Source: Phoronis australis
Lineage: Eukaryota; Phoronida; Phoronidae
DNA length: 64,000 bases
Assembly: GCA_002633005.1 (NCBI GenBank)
Contig: NMRA01000168.1
Span: 501,129-565,128, forward strand
Direction of reading: 5' to 3'
Made by a program: the position numbers and the translations under genes. Below the pieces are notes generated by a model. That model did no database searches and had not been told where the DNA came from. It saw only the letters and a program-made list of their open reading frames with translations. This document shows positions 23,001 through 32,600 of the stretch, piece by piece (positions within the stretch are counted from its first letter, which is position 1; each line of letters starts with the position of its first letter).

Positions 23001-24893
23001 CTTGACGAGCGTTTGCCGTCCTTTCGAACTATTTGGGCAGCGAGCCCGAATTAGATTATTCATCGCCTCACTGCTGTTTTGCGTTTTCCTATAGTATGGC
23101 CCCAAGTTGTAGTCAGTGAGTACATGTAAATTATTCAGAGGGCGCATCTCAGTAACTACGGGTGCGTGATTATCATCAACAATTGGTGGCGACTGTGGAT
23201 GGGTGGGAACTGGCTCAGCCAGCAGAGCGTTTACGTGTGACGTGAGAATTTCAGGTTTGATTCCACGTTCGGGTTATCTAAAAAATCACTCCACCAGTAA
23301 GGTCTTTTAACAGAAGTTGAGGAATTAGCGTCAGCTGGCTGTAGTGAGTGAGAATCAAGTTTTGAACATTTTTAATGGGTTACCGATTTTAATCCAGTAA
23401 AAGCGGAAATAAACCACATTACATCACAAAAATAACATTGACTTGGACCACTCACAATGATAAAATTGGTCTCAAATTGTCCCAAAGTCAAATGAGATGA
23501 TATTAATGTTTCTAAATAACTGACAGTTCATTGTTGATTGATACCAGCCTCCAGATGTTAGCTTGTCCCGGGATGCCACTTCATGTGTCGAGATTGGTAT
23601 ACACGAACAATGCAGGATATAGACTTTGATGGCCCGTGTCATTCAATGAACAGGGGGGCCTCATTTAGCAGTACAGGTTATGAAAAGTCAAGAAAAATTA
23701 TGTTTCTGTAGAAAAGTGCTTTCCCTACAGTCTGGTAATTAGTTTTGAACTTGCCTGGAAACAAAATACAGGCTATGCTTTATAATGCATTTTGTAATCA
23801 AGGTTATGAGTTACCGTGCAACCGAATAGATTTTGGCCGAACAATCAAAAGCAGATATATTTGTCATCTCTGTGTCTGCAGTATTGTGTTCTTGCAGTCA
23901 AAACTTTCTCTTGAGAGTTCAGGGGACTCTTCATATGAAGTGATGTGCACCGATTCCTCGCCTTTGTTGTGTAAGTAGGGGTAGTTCGCACATTACAGCT
24001 GCATTTTTCACGCCTGTTTTGGACAAAATTCTCATCTGAGCCCGGTGGCATCAACGAGAATTTCAACTGTTGCAAGACTTTGAGTACAACAGTTACTACG
24101 CGTTAGACCTCGCATTAGCCACATTGGCCAAATGATCAAACGTCTGAATGGACCTTTTCGGTTTCAAAGTGTGCAGTGGCGTAACTTTGGGAAAAGCTGT
24201 CGGCCGCTGTAATTCCTGATCGCACCCTAAATGTGAACCCTATTTTCACCGTGAGCAGAAGAGCCTTCCCAGGAAAAGGGGGGACCATGGAACAGTGGCC
24301 CATCTGACGTAGGAGTCCCTTTCGTCATGATGAAGGTATTGCATTCAAAGGTGGGCCCCTATAGATGGGGGTTCCGGGGCAATTCCCCCTTTTGCCCCCC
24401 TACATATCCCACGCTGTTAACAAATAAAGAACATTTAGTTCTTTGCAAAGTCAGAAATCACTTTTTTCACTTCTCACCATTTCTGTAGTGGCAAATGGTC
24501 TACTTATCGCTTCTCTCACGAAGACATTTTCTAAAAGTAATCGTTCACGTTCTCTATCAACGCGACGTCATCTACATGTAAACCAGATTAAGGCCTTAGC
24601 ACAGTGCCACCATTTACCTGTTGATCAAGCACATAGACAAGAGGTCGTATTGTTGCAACTAGGGATATCCATTGTCCACTCACCTTCAATCCTGGTACAT
24701 TCCTAAGGTTTATCAAGCTTCGAAGTTTGCCATGGGTTTTCAGCTTTAACAATTCACCCGTGTCAGGATGCGCGAAATCAATGTCCCGACCAAATTCGTG
24801 GTCAGTGAGTCTTCCCTTGTATTCTATCGCCCCGGATTGTGTAATAGATATGGCAAGTACAACAGCGACAACGCATATTTTACAGCAACACAT
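2203..24893 (-). CDS. Secreted multidomain protein: DUF7029/7223-like, metallo-beta-lactamase, Hedgehog-N-like and M15-like domains (18-exon gene)
   Basis: Exons, in transcript order: 24684-24893, 21852-21966, 19917-20013, 18716-19159, 16056-16116, 15033-15273, 13709-13833, 13081-13157, 11267-11413, 10757-10900, 10644-10691, 9753-9896 (or 9753-9960), 9182-9403, 5381-6394, 4558-4699, 3885-4093, 3317-3419, 2203-3043. Almost every donor is GTRAG-like, and phases agree at all junctions once a 1-base frameshift in exon 10 is allowed; the total is then an exact multiple of three (about 1,460 residues). The start at 24,893 was chosen because it opens directly on a signal peptide. The product should be secreted. 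I do not know its function. The Hedgehog-like part suggests an extracellular ligand or binding module; the lactamase part suggests a metal-dependent hydrolase. The long introns (up to 2.8 kb) leave room for unseen exons or for more than one transcript. Confidence 0.72.
3043..4699 (-). CDS. Exons 15-17 and start of exon 18: Hedgehog N-signal-like domain
   Basis: Exons 4558-4699, 3885-4093 and 3317-3419 join in phases 1, 2, 1, 2 into exon 18. The joined protein shows the Hedgehog N-domain landmarks in order: SDERFSQLFYYIF-D-x-x-F (compare N-S-E-R-F ... D-I-I-F), CADRMMSFRLAYRLRRLAS-x-x-x-W, VQVQDAW, SLHYEGR followed by AAK, and in exon 18 LRQLSILAQCAGFDYV. The Zn-binding His of LHYEGR is kept; the Asp of GRAxD is Lys, and the later His of the H-x-H-C segment is not visible, so zinc binding is doubtful. 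A Cys-rich acidic insert (WCGLHGEHCNSCDDASEED) separates the first two motifs. No Hint (Hog) domain follows, so no cholesterol autoprocessing is expected. Exon 17 is easily missed because a different frame is also open there; only the frame giving SLHYEGR keeps phase on both sides. Confidence 0.78.
5381..6394 (-). CDS. Exon 14: ComEC-type metallo-beta-lactamase domain and furin-type site
   Basis: One uninterrupted exon of 1,014 bases, about residues 692-1029. Strand motifs in order: GQGDAVVIQCPSGDLTFVDL, then VTHADSDHFN (the H-x-D-x-D-H metal site of ComEC/Rec2-type lactamase folds), MLFVGDIEG (metal-bridging Asp), YKLAHHGSKGS (His ligand) and a late SSGD. All expected metal ligands are present, so hydrolase activity is plausible. 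In bacterial ComEC this domain is linked to DNA degradation; other relatives hydrolyse phosphodiesters. The tail after about residue 1000 is Ser/Thr-rich and contains RRKR (5418-5429), a furin-type site. The exon starts after TTTTTCTAG. It either splices at 5380/5381 (GTAAAC) into the Hedgehog-like exons, or reads to TGA at 5364. Confidence 0.8.
5418..5429 (-). other. Furin-type RRKR site between lactamase and Hedgehog-like domains
   Basis: The codons spell Arg-Arg-Lys-Arg followed by Ser-Thr in a Ser/Pro/Gly-rich linker, the usual setting for proprotein convertase cleavage. Cutting here would separate the N-terminal part with the lactamase from the C-terminal Hedgehog/M15-like part. Cleavage is inferred. 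Confidence 0.5.
6395..9181 (-). other. Long intron 13 of the minus-strand gene
   Basis: AT-rich, 2.8 kb, with no supported exon. Its ends are GTAAGT (9181) and TTCTAG (6395), and the flanking exons join in phase. It contains the hairpin element at 8,671-8,740. Because it directly precedes the lactamase exon, the two halves of the gene could also be separate transcripts; the phase match argues for one. Confidence 0.5.
8671..8740. repeat. Short hairpin flanked by GCTGGTTGT direct repeats
   Basis: Arms 8680-8702 and 8705-8727 are complementary at 19 of 23 positions with a 2-base loop. GCTGGTTGT stands on both sides (8670 and 8730), like a target duplication around a tiny foldback insertion. Confidence 0.5.
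9182..10900 (-). CDS. Exons 10-13: unrecognised middle region with frameshift(s)
   Basis: Exon 10 (10757-10900) begins NYELYKWAFGDTIG. At a T5 run (10825-10829; A5 on the coding strand) one base too many shifts the frame. Past it the better coding frame reads NWSVQLLLKSNAVNGK and ends in phase 1, fitting exon 11 (10644-10691, FSGAFWSSLVDVTA). Exon 12 is either 9753-9896 or, with a second 1-base shift near 9,898, 9753-9960; it includes VSKSINVSIPANNVKTIIS and DHTLEDFW. Exon 13 (9182-9403) has a Cys pair (NCAEFC) and joins the lactamase exon in phase. I recognise no family. An alternative uncorrected frame through exons 10 and 11 and 9892-10022 is also open, but looks less protein-like (basic KCRKRETHQRRHQR tail). 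Confidence 0.5.
10277..10366. repeat. CATA/CACA microsatellite
   Basis: Runs of CATATA, CATACA and CACATA units inside the intron between exons 12 and 11 of the minus-strand gene. The open frame across it is low-complexity Tyr/Val/Cys and not a gene. Confidence 0.9.
11267..19159 (-). CDS. Exons 4-9: beta-rich DUF7223-like domain
   Basis: Exon 4 (18716-19159) contains a linker, then a CTTC motif (Cys-x-x-Cys) opening a run of alternating hydrophobic strands: FAFDASVI, LSGQASIFYDLSF, FEIMLVLGIKIDVQLTPELW, then GSITV, VLGSISVHP and VEVAVGIGW in exons 5-9 (16056-16116, 15033-15273, 13709-13833, 13081-13157, 11267-11413). Phases run 2, 0, 1, 0, 2, 2 and match at every junction. Repeated beta strands with a Pro-Glu/Pro turn are what I know of the DUF7223 family (an extracellular domain of unknown role). 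No catalytic motif is visible. It is probably a structural or adhesive extracellular part. Confidence 0.55.
16884..17133. repeat. Compound TTA / CATTAT / CAT microsatellite
   Basis: TTA units (16884-16918), CATTAT units (16919-16970) and CAT/TCATCA units (17030-17130). It lies in the intron between exons 5 and 4. All long open frames here (poly-Ile, poly-His, poly-Asn) are repeat artefacts. Confidence 0.92.
19917..24893 (-). CDS. Exons 1-3: signal peptide plus DUF7029-like domain
   Basis: Exon 1 (24684-24893) starts MCCCKICVVAVVLAISITQS, a typical signal peptide with cleavage likely near residue 20-23, and ends in NVPGLK before GTGAGT. Exon 2 (21852-21966) continues in phase 0 with RIVCISNKLIFIFEDAH, then a Trp and WECQQ. 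Exon 3 (19917-20013) adds FRKISSVKKVNSKRIEVITS. The order (hydrophobic strand, conserved Cys, alternating L/F strand, aromatic Trp, then an R-x-I-x-S-V strand) resembles the fungal secreted-protein family DUF7029, which is usually followed by DUF7223, as here. I base the assignment on pattern memory, not a search. The exon chain itself is firmer than the family name. Confidence 0.55.
23211..23264 (+). repeat. Possible tRNA-derived SINE head (pol III A and B boxes)
   Basis: TGGCTCAGCCAG (23211-23222) fits the A-box consensus with one mismatch. GGTTTGATTCC (23254-23264) fits the B box with one mismatch. Spacing is tRNA-like, but the acceptor and T stems do not pair well, so a real tRNA gene is unlikely. 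It is a SINE or tRNA pseudogene at best. Confidence 0.3.
24174..24415. mobile_element. Possible short TIR element fragment (CAGTGGCGTAAC ... CACGCTG)
   Basis: Starts CAGTGGCGTAAC, a common start of short nonautonomous DNA elements, and ends in a weak complement CCCACGCTG after C-rich sequence. No clear target duplication was found. Confidence 0.3.
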
Positions 24894-27800
24894 TTTAGTC
24901 TGTATGGCAGCTATTAACAACAAAATGTCCTGAAATCCATCGGAGTTTGTCAGGTGCAGAGCCCCAACGATACGATGAGCGGATGTGTACATTTTTACCT
25001 CTGAGCGAAGGCGGAAAATCACTATAAGGAGATGTCGGATTCTTACGCGACACTCGTCAATCAAAGATAAGTCATGGCTTACATCCAACATCAGACGCAT
25101 CAAGATTTTCATTTCTCTGACTTTACTCTAAGACAACACAATAATTATCATATAAAGCAATGTACTGAAACTACGTTTTGTGTTCCTCGAGATACATCTA
25201 TTAATAATGAGGCAGTATGATTGGCCCATCTATCGCAAGTGATAGATACATGATACCTTTACACTCTACTCTATGCTGTCAAATTTTCTACGTCAACGGT
25301 TGTCGGTAATAACAAAACATGTATGAACATAATAAAAACACATCATCATTTGTCAATGTTTACCTGTGGTTGGCGAGTGGAGGTGGCGGTGGTAAAGGGT
25401 GGGGAAGTCAACATTGAAATACTATTTTAGTCTACATCATAGGTAAAAATTGCTGTGGTTTGTTCAATGAATTTCAGTGCGTTGTTGCTGATAAAGGATA
25501 CTTTACTTTAGCATACCTAAGAGGGAATCTCCGGACGCTTGGTATAAACATTTGTCTATAAATGCATGACCTTAAGAAACGATTTCTATATCGGCATAAA
25601 GAATTCAATTTAACAATTAGTCTGTGTCTACTAGAAGTGAGATTTCACGATTTGCAATCACTTTAATGAACGGTGTGCCTAATTTTACAATTTGCTTAAT
25701 ATTTGCAATTAATGGTTCAACAATTGCAAATTTAGTTTTCCGAAATTTGTTATAGGCTCGGAACAATGGGATGAATTCACCGGTTTCAGTTGTTTAAAAG
25801 CCTTACAGATGCTCGACGTGACTACATAGTTTGGCGAATAATGCAATCAAAATTTAATTTCAATCAAATTTTCATGTACGTTTCATCGGGACCAATCACC
25901 ATCTGTCGAAACAGCGTGATCTTGCATTCTCTGTCAATAATCTCACAAAGATTTAGTCGATGTCCACAGAAGAAGCCGTGGTCGTAAGGTCTGGTACTTT
26001 ACTTACTTGGTCGGTTAAAATAGACGTGTGGCAAGAGCCACTTTTGAGTTAAATGTCGTAAAGGTTGTTCATTGCATCAGTTCTAAACAATTCCAAACCA
26101 GTGAAAATGGATTCACCAACTTCGTAATTGGCTATATTGTATATACACGACTTCTTTTTTAAACCATAGCAGCACAGGTTCTTACTTCCTTTTACGCGTA
26201 GGATCGATCCTTATTGCATTAATAACGAGAGCTGCTTTTGATAATTATTTGCGTTAGGGGGCATGTCCCACTGCGGTAAAGATAGAATGTACTTCTGTAA
26301 CATTGCTTGCTCCCGATTTGGGCGACCGACAATTTAAAGGATATGCTTGTTTTTCGACGACAGAAGTGCAGCATTAACGACACCCAAAATATTCTAGTAG
26401 TTGTAAACGACGACTAAAGGTGACAGACGAACCATAAATGACCATCTTCCACCCAACGTGTAAACAACCAAAGGGTAATTTTTAAAAACAAGTAGGTTAG
26501 TTGAAGACATCATTACGAGGAAATAGGACAATTTTTGTTTGCACAGTTAGGGCCAAAATGATAACCTAGATTAGTTAATCTTGTGCAATTTGTCTTTTCT
26601 GTATTCGGGTACTGAGAAATGACATAAGAATAATATCTCCTGGGGAGGAGATAAGGCTCTATTTTGTGGATACCACTAGGACAAGATTCCGTGTCGAGTG
26701 ATAAATTCGGGTTTTATGGTGTGCATGTCAATTGCACTTATCTCGATACGCGCGTAGAATCAAAATTTAGTGCACAATAAAGATAAGAAAGCACCTTCTT
26801 GTCTCGGCACCTCATCGATTGGATAAACATTGCGTTGTTTTGATCGGAACGTTAGCTACTCAGGTGAAATTCAAACATAGCTAGCATTACAAATCAACAA
26901 ATTGAATTTCAACTTTAATGCCAGGCTACAACAGTTGAATGGCACTGAACTTTTAACATTTTCTACAATTTTATTGAAAATGCTAATGAATGAAGGGCTG
27001 TAAAATTCCATGCAGGGTTATCTTCATGTTTTGGGACGTAACTCCTTGTCTTGTTCTTTACTACGGTGAATAAGCGTTCCTAAATACACGAGATATAACC
27101 TTCAATGTCCGGATGGACTTCTGTTGGTTCTCACTGTAACTTTAAAACGAAGACGCATCTCTGCTTACCGGACTCATTGGTTGACGATTTGGGCTTAACA
27201 TAATAAGCGTTTCGTTGGACTTAATATGCGAAATATTACTACAGTGTATTCTGTAGTGATGCTTTTGGTACATGTATTCGGGTCTTCTGTAGGGCACCTT
27301 TGGCCACTGAAAATAGTACAGGGCAGCGGTTATTGGCAGGAATGCATCAGTTCGCATTTTGATCATATTTTCATGGCTTGTTCCGTGTTTTGATGAGTAC
27401 GAAAGACTATGAAATGCTTTGGGAGCATAAGTTCCATTGTCCGTGAATAACGGAGACAAAGTTAATGTGTGAAAACGTCTCGTTTTGAGAATCGACAGAT
27501 AAGAAACACACTGGGCATCATAGAGCCAGCAAAAAATAAAAAAAAAACAAACCACTAACGCCTATGCAGTGGAGATGATGCCCTTCATGGTTCCCCACAT
27601 TATGAAGCCTTATGAACGTTGCGCACTTAGGTGCAGTACGTTATGCGAATCTTAATTAGAATTGTCGCGTTTCTGCTTCAGATCTCATCGCCGAGGCATT
27701 TCAATTCGTCATCTGTGTGCTAATATGATAATAGATCGATAAAACACGGCGTGTTTGTGTTTCTCATTGGAAGTTTGATAATGAATCAACAAGTCTATCT

Positions 27801-28041
27801 GGTATGCAGATGAGATACGTGCTGAGAGTTAGAACTTGATATTATGAACTGCCGGTCAAAATTAGACTCCTCCTTCTTTGTCTTAGTATGGTTGTGACCT
27901 CAGTATCCAATGCCATGGTTCTACCCTTTTAACCAGTCGGATACGCAGGAACTTTTTTCACTCGAAAGTAGTTCGAGGTAACCCCGTAATCACTGCCTGC
28001 AGTTCACCACCTATAGGAAATGGAGAACAATTTGTCCTAGG
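24894..28041. promoter_or_regulatory. Shared 5' intergenic region of the two divergent genes
   Basis: The two start codons (24,893 minus and 28,042 plus) face away from each other across 3.1 kb, so both promoters must lie here unless there are distant 5' exons. I see no convincing TATA box or CpG island. A minus-strand frame of 137 codons (27142-27555) has no recognisable domain. Upstream ATGs around 27,911 open a short frame that stops before 28,042. Confidence 0.45.
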
Positions 28042-29675
28042 ATGGGATCAATAGTTGCTCCTTCTTTTTTTCTTCTAACTTTTTTATTTGGTCAAATCAC
28101 AGGGTATGTTGTATTCGAAGATGGCTATGATTATTGCTACACCTACTCTTCTGACTCAGACATCATTGGCAGACACAATATATCAACGATCATAAAGGTA
28201 AGACTGAAGTGAAGATTTCAAAATGGTCTGCGTGTCACAGGCGTGTAACATTGGCCTCTTTGTCACTAAAACGTAAACTTTAGGCAGTACTTTAGTTGGT
28301 AGGGTTACTACACTCTTGAACCATATGTATATGTAGACTGTGGACGTACTTAAATTTATACAACACTTGTAGGTTCATTGTGCTTGTTTACAACACTTCA
28401 TCCACATTACATGATCGTTTTTAGATAACCCCTTTCAGTATAAATTCAAATGGAAACGTGTACATGCATTGCAGGGCGCGTTTTCCTTGTTAGCCTATGA
28501 CCAGCGTTTCCGTTGCATTAGCATACCGTATATGATTCATTGTTGACGTTAATTGGAACAGGCGTTCGAGTGTTTGTGAGGTCGGCTAAGTTATTCATAT
28601 CTTCTACATGCCCAAATTTTTGCAGATCTTTTTTTCGTTACTAAGTGAAGTTGCGTTTCTTTCAGATTCGAATACGACATGTGAACAAGACAGGCGACAG
28701 TGACTTGAACCAACTCATTGTAGACAGTTTTTTTCAAAGAAGTCAAGATGGATTTGGTAAGATTTTGTATAGCCGTACTTGATAAAGAAATAGATAGCTC
28801 AATTTTTCTGTACTCTTTGGCACTATTTTTACACTGTAATCAGTGATTTGCACAGTCCTTGGAAAATGTAGCTCTATTCAATGTTGTTGCAACACGAAAC
28901 AAGACCGGTTACATTGTACATGACCATATCGGCTGCAAAACAAGTGTTAAACAAAAGGGAGGTGTAATAATGTCGAAACGTAATTTTTACAGTATATGGA
29001 ACTTGAAGCTAACTTGTATTAGATGCTAATTAATCAAATTGCAATATGTTAAGCATCAAATGGACTTTTAGACAAATTTTTGTTGAATCAATATCCTCTA
29101 GCATTTCGGGATTTTCTACTGCCATGTTTTTTCTTTAGCTGCCAACAACCCTCTAAAGTGGAGACTTCACAGACCGTAAGTTATTTCTACTCCATAGCGA
29201 AAAACGCATGATAGATTAGCCGTAATTAGAGTCTATTTGAACACGCGCTTTTTGACTTCGAGCATTTTCGCTCGCAAACATTTTTGTTGAGGCTACTACC
29301 TTATGGCGGATAACACCCCAGACACCTTAAGATGATCTTTTTATCAGGTCTCAGTATTTAGCCAAATATTTACAAAACTGTAAATTTTAAATCTATAAGT
29401 TTATGTTTTCTCAAAGTAAAAATCTCAAAGAATTTTATTTTGGACGTTTCACCACGTTATTTTGCTAAATACACATTCTTCTCGATAAGATCCACCGCAA
29501 CCTTAAATTAGTTTTAATGTTTTCTAACTACAGTTCTATACTTATCTATCGCAGGTTTCTTTTTGAAAGGAACAAGCTAGGAGAAATCACGGGTGTGCAT
29601 TTTCACGAAGACGATGAACATGAGTTGGTAAACTTGAAGAAAGCCCTCTCGGGGATCTTCTCTGTTCACGTCAAG
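28042..29675 (+). CDS. Exons 1-4: signal peptide and start of LPD_N beta domain
   Basis: The start ATG at 28,042 gives a signal peptide (MGSIVAPSFFLLTFLFGQIT) followed by FEDGYDYCYTY, the aromatic-Y-Y opening strand of lipid-transfer proteins. Exons 2-4 add strands and the hallmark segment PFLFERNKLGEITGVHF, then VNLKKALSGIF, matching the P-F-x-F ... G-x-I ... N-x-K-(K/R) ... S-x-F pattern of vitellogenin, apolipophorin and MTP. Phases 0, 1, 2, 0 all join. Confidence 0.8.
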
Positions 29676-32600
29676 GTATTGGAAACGTATGCTAAGATAG
29701 ACTAAAAAGAGCAAAACCAGTCTCTACATCGTATAAAAACGACAGGAGGATAGATAAAACGATGATATAAGCCATACACCTGTAACTTGTATTGAAAACT
29801 TAAAAGACCAACAATGAACGTGCAGTGGTACGCCGTAACATGTGACAATTTCATAAAATGTAACAGTTACATTTTACGTTGCTAAGCCTCTCCTATATTG
29901 TAACACGTTGTTACATTTTAGGTAATTGTTACATTTTACGTCGGGTGCTCATGCGAGAAATGTACCATTGTTACAGTTCATGAAACCAACGTCATATTAC
30001 TAAGAAAATGAATAATATCGTGAACAAGTGGTATATTACACGGCCGGGGGTACTCGAGTATTTTGGACGAGGGGCCCACCCGAAAATTTTGGATACCAAC
30101 CTATTCAAGAGTGGCTGGGACAAAAAGGAACACTTAGGGAGTGATTGTTTTAAAAATTCACATTTCCGCATGATTCAGTTCCAGAAATTCGGAAAAGATA
30201 CCCTTTTAGATAGTATTTTATTTAAAACGGCACCATTTTGGAGGGCATTTTTTTGCTGTGGAAAAAACCCTTTTGGGCGGCACTTTTCATATACCTCTTC
30301 TATAGGCATACTCTTCGGGTTGACAGGGCATGAATTTGGCTTTCCATTATCATTTTATTGCTATTACATTATTATTACCACTATTACTGCTGTACTTTCA
30401 ATGCTATTACTCGTTATTATTATCATTTTTATTATTATATTTGAATTTTTTTAATGACGACACTGTACAATACATCACGGTAGACCTAATTTTTGGAAAC
30501 GATTAGGCTGAGATTCAAAATCTTGTTTAGACTTGCGCCAACTTAAAAAAATTCAACACTATTGGCAAGCACTATATCCTTCTATAGTGTGCCACGAAGA
30601 ACTGAATTCAGACTGTTATCTTTTACTTGGGACTTACATCTAAACTTGAGGATACTCAACGTGTTGTCATTTTTGTCCCTTGTTGAAAACATTCCTTTTC
30701 AAAGAACTGGGGATGGTTCCATGATGATGCGTATGTTAAAAATTACGTTAAGTTGAATTCTGGAGGCAGATAATTTTTGAGAACTGGCGACTAATCGGCT
30801 ATGACTGCGGTCACCAGATCATTAGAAAAGCTTGTAACGGACATACTAAACACGCAATAATTGTATGTGGAACGGTCCCTATATTCTTAGAAGAACACGT
30901 TGATTTAACTCAGTGATTTGAAAGTGGATTTTATGGAGCAATAACGGACAACGTGGAAGTCAGTGGTGTTTAATATGCGCTTTTTATGCGATGCATCAAA
31001 AGGGTTGATATACCAAATAGCCTTATCCAACTACAACCACGCGTGTTGTTGACAGGGAGCTGAAATCCTAAAAATGGCACCTACGAGCCACGTGGCTTTA
31101 CGCCCATTAATAGTAGTCTATTCAATCTTTGTATCTAATTATATGTGCTTCGGACAAACGAGCAAAATAGCAATTTTTATTGATATTTTATCTCAAAAGA
31201 TAATGAAAGAGAAATTGCATGTTTTTGTAGTCCGAAAAGGCCGACAGCCAGCTTTTTTCTATTGCCCCTTTAAACTGTCGACCGTGATCCGGTTTCAACA
31301 AAATGATCATGTCCTTTCGGAGAGCCAAAACATTTTTTTATTTCCCCAGCTAGGCCACCCATTTTTACGATTACATGTCACGGTTTGATTTGTTGCTACC
31401 ACCAATATTTCAAACAGGTTTGACGCCATAGGAATGATGATACTTCTTTCAGTTTTTAAGACGTTTAAAACACGGGACTATGTCGCCACTGTTTTAAACT
31501 ATTGGCTCGCCCTTCTCAAAGGCGACCTTTTGCTGTTTCACTAGTGAAAATATTTCGACATGCTCTCATCTAAATGCGTGCTTTTATTTCATTTCACCGC
31601 AATGTCTTTAATAAATTCGCAACTAAGTTGGTAGACACAAACCGTCACCACCAGAAATTTTGGAACAGGGCAATTATTGCATTAGCGATGACTCCAAGGC
31701 AATGAAACACCGGCTGAAATAAATCAAACTATCGTGGTCTAAGACCGGTGTTTTCTCTATTAAATTGGCGTCTGAAATTGAATTCTTGGTAAAACATATT
31801 GTCGTTTGTTTCAGAAGAAATGCGATAAATATTAGCCAAAATACGATGTCATTGTATCTCTTGTTTTTACCAAGGGAAGTGTGTTTACTGTAATGCCGGA
31901 TAGACAATTGATTTATGATCTGTGATCGCCAACAAAAGATTGCAAGAACTATTTAACATAAAAAAACTTGTCTCTTGATCATGGAAACTCCTTTCGTCTG
32001 GAGTTGAACCTGCCTACATTTTTACTATGCCGAGAAACTATTCATGTAAAAGAAAAACAAAACGATGGAAAGCACATAGGGACAAATCTATAAATTCGAG
32101 CAGGCACATTTGACAGAATTTAATTCAAACAATCCGAGTAAGAAACTGTTAAGTGTGTGAGTCCTGTGTGGCAAATACTATGCAAACTCATGACGTCGCT
32201 TTCGTAAAATGTAACAAAAGTACATTTCTCGCATGTGTATTCGGCGTAAATTATAACAATTACATGAAATGCAACAAACTGCTACATTTTAGGAGCGGCC
32301 TAGCAACATAAAATGTAACAATAATGTAAAATGTAACAGACGTTATCGATGTTACAGTTTACGAAATTGTTACATTTTACGAATTTGATACATTTTATGG
32401 CGTATCGGTGCAGCATAGCTGAGGAATACACACTGAGTGCTTTTTCATGGTAAGAGAAGTCTTGCAGACACACTACTAAATCGCAGGTGAGACAAAAGTT
32501 GACATGTAGGCGAGATATATGCAGGTTAACAAACGTTATCGACACGAGCGAGATTGATGCTTTTACGGTCGGGGATGTGAAAACGATAAATGTTGTCAAA

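Larger units (their letters stand above)
19160..24683. other. Introns 1-3 of the minus-strand gene, otherwise gene-free
   Basis: Apart from exons at 19917-20013 and 21852-21966, nothing coding is supported. Repeat-like parts are the tRNA-like stretch at 23,211-23,264 and a TE-like fragment at 24,174-24,415. One unresolved base (N) occurs at 22,384. Confidence 0.5.

Noticed and set aside
27142-27555. 137-codon minus-strand frame in the shared 5' region
   Set aside because: Reasonable length, but no recognisable domain, no signal peptide logic and no partner exons. Kept only as a remark.
30008-30454. 148-codon plus-strand frame
   Set aside because: Its start overlaps a dispersed-repeat-like sequence and its end an ATT-rich tract; no domain, no splice support.
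31074-31388. 104-codon plus-strand frame in intron 4
   Set aside because: No motif, no splice context; expected by chance in this length of sequence.
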